Assembly (NCBI GenBank): GCA_964431685.1
Contig: CAYSLA010000014.1
Location: 1 to 38,315 of the forward strand
DNA: 38,315 nt
Reading direction: 5' to 3'
From: CAYSLA01 sp964431685
GTDB lineage: Bacteria > Armatimonadota > UBA5829
The notes beneath the pieces were generated by a model. It ran no database searches, was not told the DNA's origin, and saw only the letters and a program-made list of their open reading frames with translations. Shown here piece by piece: positions 31,952 through 38,315 of this stretch (the stretch's first letter is position 1; the number at the start of each line of letters is the position of its first letter). The position numbers and the translations under genes were made by a program.

Positions 31952-32857
31952 ATGAGGACATCTCTCAGCCAACAAATACAGACGGCACTAATGTTCGTGG
32001 ATGTCTCTTCCCGCAAGCTCAGTGAAGCTCAGCAGCGCGCTGTAAGCGGAAAGAAGATCACCAAAGCCAGCGATGATGTGCCAGGCACCAACTCCTCCCT
32101 GGGGATTAGAACCTCACTAAGCAGCGTCGAGCAGTATTCAAACAACATCCAAGTCGGCAGACCGTTCCTGGATGTGACGATGAAATCGATCAGCCAGATG
32201 GCAAACGTGATGCAGAGAGTCCGCACAATCGCCGTGGCTGCGTCCACAGAGGACTTCAGCGGTCAGACAACAGATACCTACGTGCAGGAACTCAACAGCA
32301 TACTCGACGGTATGGAGGACATTGCCAATACCAAACACACAGACATCTACGTCTTCAGCGGTGGAAGAACCGAACAACCAGCGATTCTTAACACAGCGGG
32401 CACGTACACATTCGATGGTGATGCCACCCAGAGGAAAGCCAAGGTGCTATCCTGGGTCTGGGTGCCGACAAATGTAAGTGGGAGTAGCCTGCTGAACTTC
32501 GACGGACATCTGGGAGCAGGCTCCACCGACATATTCAGTGCAGTCAGGAGCCTGAGAGATATGATTCAGGCAAGAGACAGAACCGCGGTTAGTAATCACA
32601 TTGAGCAGATTGACAAGCACTACGATAATCTGCTGTCACACCAGGCACAAGTGGGCGCCTGGGCAGCGCGGATGGACTCCGCAAAGTCTTCGCTCTCCGA
32701 CTCAAAAGTCAGACTTCAGCAGATGCTATCGGACATCGAAGACATAGATCTGCCTACTGCTATCGTAGATCTCAAGGCACAGGAGAACGTCTACCAGGCT
32801 GCCCTGGGTATCACGAATCGTATGCTTGAGCTGTCACTGGCGAACATTAACCGGTAG
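31952..32857 (+). CDS. flgL: Hook-filament junction protein FlgL
   Basis: A 301-residue flagellin-like protein. The N-terminus carries SLSQQIQTALMFVDVSSRKL, then SEAQQRAVSGKKITKASDDVP (the usual flagellin D0/D1 start). The C-terminal helix (DLPTAIVDLKAQENVYQAAL, then MLELSLANINR) lacks the final motif of a true flagellin. It sits between the hook and the filament. No flagellin gene is in the window. It is 7 bases after flgK and 26 bases before fliW. Confidence 0.93.
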   Translation: MRTSLSQQIQTALMFVDVSSRKLSEAQQRAVSGKKITKASDDVPGTNSSLGIRTSLSSVEQYSNNIQVGRPFLDVTMKSISQMANVMQRVRTIAVAASTEDFSGQTTDTYVQELNSILDGMEDIANTKHTDIYVFSGGRTEQPAILNTAGTYTFDGDATQRKAKVLSWVWVPTNVSGSSLLNFDGHLGAGSTDIFSAVRSLRDMIQARDRTAVSNHIEQIDKHYDNLLSHQAQVGAWAARMDSAKSSLSDSKVRLQQMLSDIEDIDLPTAIVDLKAQENVYQAALGITNRMLELSLANINR

Positions 32858-32883
32858 ACACTCAAATCGAATGGAGGACACAA

Positions 32884-33381
32884 GTGAAAATCGACACCAC
32901 ACGCTTTGGGGCAATCGAGATTGACGACAACTCGATACTCCACACGCCGAGCGGATTGTTCGGCTTTGACGACCAGACAAAGTTCTGTCTAATACAGCAC
33001 CGACCGGACACCAATTTCCGATGGCTTCAGTCCGTGGAGAAACCTTCGCTCGCGTTTGTGGTCATAGATCCGGCTGACTACTTCACGAACTACGAAATTG
33101 AGATTCCGGATGTGCACATTGAGGCCCTGGGCATAGACAAATCCGAAGACGTTATCGTTCTGGCGATTGTCACTGTGGGCAAGAGGTCCGACGAGATTAC
33201 AGCAAACCTGGTCGCGCCAGTCATCGTAAACTCCAGAACTCTGCTCGGAATGCAGATAATAATTCAGGATGAACGTTATGGGGTGAAACACAGACTCATT
33301 GAGAACGTGATATCCCAGGACGGCGAGCGGTCCACAGTTGAGAAATGCCAGGTGCGGTCATCGGCCGTTCGTGCGGACTGA
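32884..33381 (+). CDS. fliW: Flagellar assembly factor FliW
   Basis: A 165-residue protein of FliW type. It opens with RFGAIEIDDNSILHTPSGLF, then FGFDDQTKFCLIQH and FRWLQSVEKPSLAFVVIDP (about residues 22-55). FliW binds both flagellin and CsrA, so CsrA represses flagellin translation until flagellin is exported. Its partner csrA is next. The GTG start has GGAGG upstream. The C-terminal about 20 residues are not conserved-looking. Confidence 0.93.
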   Translation: MKIDTTRFGAIEIDDNSILHTPSGLFGFDDQTKFCLIQHRPDTNFRWLQSVEKPSLAFVVIDPADYFTNYEIEIPDVHIEALGIDKSEDVIVLAIVTVGKRSDEITANLVAPVIVNSRTLLGMQIIIQDERYGVKHRLIENVISQDGERSTVEKCQVRSSAVRAD

Positions 33382-33467
33382 TGCTTGTGGTGCCTGACGA
33401 TAACACCTATGGCAGATAGGGCCTTTCTCAGCGCAAGGACGCACAAGAGTGAAAGGATGCACTCGAT

Positions 33468-33713
33468 ATGTTGGTATTAGCTAGAAAAGTAGGACAATCA
33501 ATAGTCATCGGAGACAATGTGGAACTGATGGTAATTGAGGTTCGCGGAGACCAGGTGAGACTGGGAATCAGCGCGCCAAAGACCATTCCGGTTCATCGCA
33601 AGGAGCTTTTGGAGCAGATCAGGCAGGAAAACCTGATGGCTGCGGGCGATGTGGATGTCGACGCCGTAGGGGAGCGCTTCAATGTGCTCCCACGTGAGAA
33701 GAAAGCCGGTTAA
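33468..33713 (+). CDS. csrA: Translational regulator CsrA with a repeat-encoded tail
   Basis: An 81-residue CsrA. Residues 1-50 are the conserved RNA-binding dimer: MLVLARKVGQSIVIGDNVEL, then VRLGISAPKTIPVHRKE. The C-terminal tail from residue 67 (VGERFNVLPREKKAG) is encoded by a GTAGGGGAGCAC-family palindrome (33666-33694), so the original protein probably ended near residue 66. CsrA binds GGA-containing leaders and is sequestered by FliW. The 86-base fliW-csrA gap shows no clear promoter. Confidence 0.93.
   Translation: MLVLARKVGQSIVIGDNVELMVIEVRGDQVRLGISAPKTIPVHRKELLEQIRQENLMAAGDVDVDAVGERFNVLPREKKAG
33666..33694 (+). repeat. GTAGGGGAGCAC-family palindrome forming the csrA tail
   Basis: GTAGGGGAGCGCTTC matches copies at 9174 and 27266 apart from one base. 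It is placed in frame inside csrA and provides the last codons before the TAA stop. Confidence 0.75.
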
Positions 33714-33730
33714 CGGACACGGACCCCAAC

Positions 33731-34528
33731 ATGAAGACTGTGATACTAGCCGGCGGAATGGGAACTCGGCTCGCTGAAGAAACCGGAACCAAACCGAAAC
33801 CAATGGTGGAGATCGGCGGCAAGCCAATCCTGTGGCACATAATGAAGCTGTACTCCCACTTCGGGCACAGCGAGTTCTACATAGCCCTTGGCTATCGGGG
33901 AGAGATCATAAAGAGCTACTTCCTCGACTACTACGCTCTGAGCGGCAATGTGACTATCGATATGCGCCGCGGGGGAGCAGTCTGGCACGAGAACGACTGC
34001 GAAGACTGGACCGTTCATTGCTTCGACACCGGTATTGAGACCCTGACCGGCAGCCGAATCAAGCGCCTGCAGACTCACCTCGCTGGAGGAACGTTTCTGG
34101 CAACCTACGGCGACGGTGTAAGCAACGTGGACATTGCCAGCCTGCTTTCTTTCCATCGGAAGGTTGGCAAGATCGCAACAGTGACCGCGGTACGGCCCCC
34201 GGCCAGGTTTGGTGGGCTGGTCGTGGAAGACGATCTTGTCACCGACTTCACCGAGAAGCCCGACACGGGCGAGGGATGGATTAACGGCGGATTCATGGTC
34301 TTCGAGCCGGAGGTGTTCGACCTTCTGCGGTGGAACGGCAGCAGCCTGGAGACCGACGGACTTGAGGCCCTGTCTCGCGAGAACCAGTTGGCAGCCTACA
34401 AGCACGAAGGATTCTGGCAGTGCATGGACAATCTGCGAGAGCTCAAGATGCTGGAAGAGCTGTGCAGGCGAGACGAGACGCCGTGGATGGTGTGGAAAAA
34501 CCCGAACACATCCCAGAAGGCCGCTTGA
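33731..34528 (+). CDS. rfbF: Glucose-1-phosphate cytidylyltransferase (RfbF)
   Basis: A 265-residue nucleotidyltransferase of normal RfbF length. The N-terminal motif VILAGGMGTRLAEETGTKPK and the following PMVEIGGKPILWHIM, then YGDGVSNVD (metal-binding Asp), WINGGFMVFEPEV and EGFWQCMDNLREL are all in place. It makes CDP-glucose for dideoxysugars of O-antigen or glycans. Its partners (rfbG, rfbH) are not in the window. It follows csrA by 17 bases; a link to flagellin glycosylation is possible but not shown. Confidence 0.93.
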   Translation: MKTVILAGGMGTRLAEETGTKPKPMVEIGGKPILWHIMKLYSHFGHSEFYIALGYRGEIIKSYFLDYYALSGNVTIDMRRGGAVWHENDCEDWTVHCFDTGIETLTGSRIKRLQTHLAGGTFLATYGDGVSNVDIASLLSFHRKVGKIATVTAVRPPARFGGLVVEDDLVTDFTEKPDTGEGWINGGFMVFEPEVFDLLRWNGSSLETDGLEALSRENQLAAYKHEGFWQCMDNLRELKMLEELCRRDETPWMVWKNPNTSQKAA

Positions 34529-34573
34529 CTCTGGACTATGGACAAGCGGTCTGACTGGGCGCCAAGTGGATGG

Positions 34574-34704
34574 ATTCCCGTTCTCGCGGGAATGACACCT
34601 CTTTCCGGCGAAAGCGGGAGTCTACCCCGCAGAGTCCGAAACACCTCCCCTGAAGTTTCGGAGGGGTTAGACGGAGCTGCGGTTGGTGCGGGCTTCCGGC
34701 CTGC
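34574..34704. repeat. Cluster of dispersed palindromes after rfbF
   Basis: Three elements in a row: ATTCCCG/CGGGAAT (34574-34593); a CCTCCCC-family copy (34638-34693), which is the closest relative of the one inside flhF; and a GCGGGCTTCC-type hairpin (34687-34704), related to 9136-9153. The spacer 34529-34760 has no gene of its own that I recognise. Confidence 0.75.
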
Positions 34705-34769
34705 CGCGTGCACATGCGGGACGGGGCGCGCCCGAAAAGAGAGAGGGGGGCTGTGTCATTGCGCCGGCG

Positions 34770-36007
34770 CGCCGGCTCGCGAGCACCTCACCCGGCTTCA
34801 GACTGACGCTTCCAACAAACTCATCGGCCGATCTCTTGAGTTGCGCCCATCTATTCCCCTGCGCTACCAGCACTGTCTCCGCCCGAGGCACACTCAGCTT
34901 GAACGCCTGCAGTGTGTCAGCATAGAGAGTGCCCCGGAGGGGTGTTGCTATACTCGCTTCTCCACGCTCAAAACCTGCAGACATCTGAGGAAAAGCAGAT
35001 AGAGGGCAGTCCCCGTTGGTGTTCTCAACCCTGAACTGCCGCGACACACTTGCCTGAGTTGTCTTCGGATCCGCTGTCAATCACATAGAGCTTGAGGTAC
35101 GAAACGCCGGTTGGCGCGGCTGCACGCACAACGAAGCGTCTCTGCTCCCTTTGGGCCAGGACCAGCGGATCCGAAGCGGCTGACCGGAACTGTCGAACAG
35201 CCTGGCAAACAGGTGCAAGCCCTAAGCAACGCAACACTCGAGCACGCTCTCGAAGATCGGCCTCAGTACGCCGGTGCTGCCATCTGACAGCCTGATCCCG
35301 TGTGCGAAGAACTCCGGACGTAGACGGGGCAGCATCATGAACTGATTCTGGTCAATCGGCGTGCGAATAAGTTGCCATTTGGGATCCCTGGGAAGATGCG
35401 TGTATATCAGCCTCTCGGGGGGCACAAGGAATTATTCATCGCTGATCTGCGGCCGATAGTCTGGCTGCACACCGCCGTCGGGCGGCGCGAGAAGCCCCGA
35501 ACCCCACGCGCAGTCCAATAGCCTCCACTGTCCGTCAACCTGGACTGCGTTCCAGGCGTGTCCGAAGTTGTTGGCCGAATCGCCGACAAGGTAGCCATCA
35601 CCCTTTGCCACACCGATGACCGTAACCGATTCCAAGCCCAGACCTGCGGCAACCGCGTTGAAAAGCGCTGCGTACTCGCCGCACATGCCCTTGCCGCCGA
35701 ATACGCTGCTTAGCGGCGCGTCAGGTGTCAGGGGCTCGGAAGCAACTTCGGTGGGCGAGTAGAGCAGATAGCTGGCGGTAAATGAGTAAGCCGCACGCGC
35801 CCGCTGCACGTCGGTCTTACAAAGCTCTGCCAACGAGCGCACCGCGGAGTTCACCGTTACGTTGGGGGAGGCCGCGATCCGAGAGGCGAGACTGTCGATA
35901 CTCCGGTAATTCGACGTCCGCAGTTGCGCTGACGCGCCAGCGACCATTGATAATGCAAGGAGTATTGTTGCCACTGCGAAGCGCATGTATTGTCTCACGT
36001 AGTGCAT
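34770..36007 (-). pseudogene. Decayed transglutaminase-like gene
   Basis: On the minus strand, starting with an ATG at 36007 and a signal peptide, a transglutaminase-like core follows: the Cys in GGKGMCGEYAALFNAV, the His in NNFGHAWNAVQVDGQWR, and LDCAWGSG with the Asp. The frame stops at TAA (35434-35432), exactly where YFLVPPERLIYTHLP would continue in frame, so Tyr has become a stop. Later parts (DPKWQLIRTPIDQNQFMMLP; then a beta-rich domain; then QGNRWAQLKRSADEFVGS) continue with frameshifts near 35230 and 35040. The extent at the 3' end is approximate. KY-type transglutaminases have this order. Confidence 0.8.
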
Positions 36008-36068
36008 CTGGATCAGACCTTGCCGTCAAGTATACCACCGCAGAGAGACTCTGTAAACCTCTGATTGG

Positions 36069-36190
36069 TAAGAGCTCAGTCTTTGTGAGAAACCACGTCA
36101 TCCTGAACTTGATTCAGGACCCATCCCTTCTCCGGATGGGTGCCGGATCAAGTCCGGCATGACGTTCCACTCAGCGAGACTGAGCTCTTA
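36069..36190. mobile_element. 122-bp MITE-like element, copy 2
   Basis: Same length and ends as copy 1 (10118-10239), differing at about 8 of 122 bases by eye. It is flanked by perfect 10-bp direct repeats, CTCTGATTGG at 36059-36068 and 36191-36200. It lies about 50 bases upstream of the decayed transglutaminase gene's start, where it may have disturbed the promoter. Confidence 0.92.
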
Positions 36191-36264
36191 CTCTGATTGG
36201 ACAAACAGCATGGCGCTTCGGTACAATAACTTCGGTCTATTCATACCTAAATGACGACAGAACC

Positions 36265-36618
36265 GTGCTTCTGGTTCGCCAGATGCGGGGCGCTGTGAGC
36301 GGTTTTGCTGTCGTTAACGATTTGGAGTGCAACAGCTTGGTCGCTGCGTTAGTGCTTACGGCCGGTGTGGTCGTGATATTGCTGGTCTCTGCCGGCATGC
36401 TTTGGTGGCTGGGTCTGACCAAGATTCTGCCTGCTTTGCTGCATAGCGCTTTGGGACTGGTGATGTTGGGCTCGTTCCTTCTTATCGTAACCGAGGTCCC
36501 CCTGCTCTTCGGGAACAAGGACGACCGAGCCTCAGCGTTCTCAGATATGGGATACCTCGGCGCCACTTTTCTGGCAAGCGCAGGACTGTGGTTCGTAGCA
36601 CAACACTTCTTCTGGTAG
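36265..36618 (+). CDS. Small integral membrane protein
   Basis: A 117-residue protein with about three hydrophobic helices (residues about 25-48, 53-75 and 92-115). I do not recognise the family. The start is uncertain: GTG at 36265 has no ribosome binding site, ATG at 36283 is an alternative. It lies in a region of decayed genes, so it could also be a remnant. Confidence 0.4.
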   Translation: MLLVRQMRGAVSGFAVVNDLECNSLVAALVLTAGVVVILLVSAGMLWWLGLTKILPALLHSALGLVMLGSFLLIVTEVPLLFGNKDDRASAFSDMGYLGATFLASAGLWFVAQHFFW

Positions 36619-36672
36619 CCCCCGAAACACGTCCCACCCGGCCCGCACACTTTGTCTGCGCCGTCCATGTAC

Positions 36673-36689
36673 CGGGATGAGCCATCCCG
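36673..36689. repeat. Short palindrome before the LarA remnant
   Basis: CGGGATG (36673-36679) and CATCCCG (36683-36689) form a perfect stem with loop AGC in the 86-base spacer. Confidence 0.5.
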
Positions 36690-36704
36690 ACAACGAGAGT
36701 TGAT

Positions 36705-38001
36705 TTGCGAATAGCTTTGAACTATGGTAAGGAAGGACTCGCGCTAAACTTGCCAGATAACCTGGACTTGACCATCGTCCGAAAGCCGGCCCTGCCGGTG
36801 GTCTCGGACGCGCACCTGGCCGTCGTCGAAGCGCTGTCAACTCCGGTGTCGTGCAGACCACTGGGTCCTTGCCCAAGGACGGGACAGTGCCTGCATAGCG
36901 ATATGTGACGTCACTAGACCGGTGCCCAATGGAGTCTTCTTGCCACTGATGATAAGACAGATAATCGACTCCGGGATCCGCACAGACAAGATTGTCGTCC
37001 TCGTCGCAACAGGGCTTCACCGGCCGAACCTTGGCGATGAGCTGCGGGCTGAGAGTGGGAGACGACTGGGTTCTCAAGACAGTGCGAGTAGAGAATCACT
37101 ATGCCAGGAATGACCTGGATCACGGCTACCTTGCAACAACCAGCCGAGGAACACCTGTCAGGATAGACAAGAGATTCGTTGAGGCACACCTGCGCATAGT
37201 AACAGGGCTCGTGGAGCCACATTTCATGGCAGGTTACTCCGGCGGACGAAAGCTCATTGCGCCGGGAATGGCGCACTATCAGACGATCACTCGGATCCAC
37301 TCAGCGGAGTTTGCCGGAGAATCCTGGAGCCGCGAATTGCGTGCTCAGCGGGAATCCAGTGCACGAGGACCAGATCGAGATTATGCGCAATGTCGGCGAG
37401 GTCTATGCGCCCAATACCGTGATCGATGAGCACCGAAGGCTTTCGTTCGTGAACTTCGGCGAAGCTCACGAAAGCCACCTTGCGGCGGTGGAGTACCGGC
37501 AGACCCTACGCCCAGGTTCCGGTGGCAGGGAAGTTCCACACGGTGGTAACCACGTGTGCCGGCTACCCGCTGGATACGGTGTTCTACCAGGTCTGCAAGG
37601 GAATGGTAGCGGCGATGGATATCGTCGAGCCCGGGGGAAACCTGTTTATAGCCGCGGAATGCGCAGAGGGATTCGGGTCTGCCGACTTCCTGGCATCGCA
37701 GAACAGACTCATAGAAGTCGGTGCCGACAAATTCCTAACCGAAATACGCGACAAACAACATGCGGGGATTGATGAATGGCAAACGCAGATGCTCCTCACG
37801 GCTACAACCCGCGCAAGAGTATCTCTCTATACGACAGGGCTCTCCGAATCGGAGATGAAGTCGACGGGTGTAAAGACTGTCGAATCACTCTCGGATGCAG
37901 TTGTAAAGAGCGCAAACGAGTCCGGTGACAAGCGGGTTGCCGTCATACCCGAGGGCCCATATCTTGTGCCGCACTCGGTGCCGATATTGCAGACAACTTG
38001 A
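36705..38001 (+). pseudogene. larA: Frameshifted lactate-racemase-family (LarA) gene
   Basis: Protein similarity to LarA runs the whole length but in five successive frames: IALNYGKEGLALNLPDNLD; then ICDVTRPVPNGV and LVATGLHRPN; then VEPHFMAGYSGGRKLIAPGM; then NPVHEDQIEIMRNVGEVYAPN; then AGYPLDTVFYQVCKGMVAAM to the end, IPEGPYLVPH. The shifts lie near 36865, 37040, 37335 and 37500, each moving the frame by +1. LarA carries a nickel-pincer cofactor; the motifs around its active-site His and Lys (GLHRP, PHFMAGYSGGRK) are present but the gene cannot be translated whole. Sequencing error is an alternative. Confidence 0.8.
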
Positions 38002-38044
38002 TTGATGAAAGACGCCAAAAGGAAGCAGGCAGAATAGCAGGAGA

Positions 38045-38315
38045 ATAGTCAGATTTGCAGCAAATGGAAGAGAACAGTACCGTCTGATAGATGGCGAGAA
38101 GATCAGCGCCATAAAGGGACTGCCGTGGGAAGGGCTTGATAAGACCGGCAAGGAATATCGCCTTGATGCGGTTAGGCTCCTTGCGTCGGTGGAACCGCCG
38201 GATATTTTCGCCATTGGGTTGAACTACCGCGCCCACGCCGATGAGAGCGGCATGAAGTACCCGCCAGCCCCGGTCATCTTTATCAAGGCCTCAAGCTCCG
38301 CCGTCGGGCCGAATG
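38045..38315 (+). CDS. Fumarylacetoacetate-hydrolase-family protein, 5' part only
   Basis: An open frame runs from about 38009 to the window's end and includes IVRFAANGREQYRLIDGEKI and IFAIGLNYRAHADESGMKYP, then PPAPVIFIKASSSAVGPN, which match the FAH family (metal-dependent C-C bond hydrolases or decarboxylases). No ATG, GTG or TTG in this frame precedes IVRF after the in-frame stop at 38006; codon 38045 is ATA. The gene may use a rare start, or be a remnant like its neighbours. The 3' part is beyond the window. Confidence 0.6.
   Translation, partial: MVRFAANGREQYRLIDGEKISAIKGLPWEGLDKTGKEYRLDAVRLLASVEPPDIFAIGLNYRAHADESGMKYPPAPVIFIKASSSAVGPN

Noticed and set aside
31102..32016. A 304-codon open frame on the minus strand
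   Set aside because: It lies wholly opposite flgK and the beginning of flgL, both clear genes; composition explains it.
36237..36668. Minus-strand open frame of 143 codons
   Set aside because: It is opposite the small membrane protein frame; neither is strongly supported, but the plus-strand one has coherent hydrophobic helices.
36705..38001. LarA-like frames as a case of recoding
   Set aside because: Four shifts in one gene without slippery sites are not a known recoding pattern; decay or sequence errors are simpler.

Overview
This window comes from the chromosome of a flagellated Gram-negative-type (diderm) bacterium. It encodes P-ring and L-ring proteins (FlgI, FlgH and the chaperone FlgA), which only diderm flagella need, together with the FliW-CsrA pair, FlhF/FlhG and a FliA/FlgM regulatory pair. 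I cannot name the species. The mix (archaeal-type phosphoglycerate mutase, DegT-family aminotransferase, LTXXQ protein, many short palindromic repeats) would fit an uncultivated deep-branching phylum such as Armatimonadota, but that is a guess. The sequence looks like a metagenome or draft scaffold: both 100-N gaps are flanked by the same 55 bases on each side, which suggests contigs joined without trimming a k=55 overlap.

Layout. 1-2216: tRNA-Arg on the minus strand and a divergent CsgG/FlgT-like exported protein. 2217-9998: export-apparatus operon fliQ-fliR-flhB-flhA-flhF-flhG-(70-aa membrane protein)-fliA. 9999-10467: a mobile-element-rich spacer with a strong promoter and a structured leader. 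10468-16897: a tightly overlapping metabolic operon accB-like, hom, thrC, purC, apgM, tilS. 16906-22058: minus-strand genes for an LTXXQ periplasmic protein, an SH3-NlpC/P60 hydrolase, a YhcH-family protein, a BON-like protein, a HAD hydrolase and guaB. 22135-24461: plus-strand ttcA-like and DegT-family genes. 24763-34528: second flagellar operon flgF-flgG-flgA-flgH-flgI-flgJ-flgM-flgN-flgK-flgL-fliW-csrA, then a glucose-1-phosphate cytidylyltransferase. 34529-38315: a decaying end with a broken transglutaminase-like gene, a small membrane protein, a lactate-racemase-like (LarA) gene with four frameshifts and the start of a fumarylacetoacetate-hydrolase-family gene with no clear start codon.

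The two flagellar clusters together give the export gate (except FliP, not seen here), rod, rings, hook-filament junction and the switch circuitry: FliA drives late genes, FlgM and FlgN sit beside them, and FliW/CsrA control flagellin translation. A sigma-28-like promoter precedes flgF.

The most unusual signal is a population of short palindromic repeats. One is a 122-bp MITE-like element present twice, each copy bounded by perfect 10-bp target duplications and inverted ends starting TAAGAGCTCAG. Others (TTCGGGAC hairpins, CCTCCCC hairpins, GTAGGGGAGCAC hairpins, GCAGGCTTCC hairpins) lie between genes and also inside genes, where they are translated in frame: flhF, flgI, flgJ, flgN and the csrA tail. 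This resembles the protein-coding palindromic elements known from Rickettsia.
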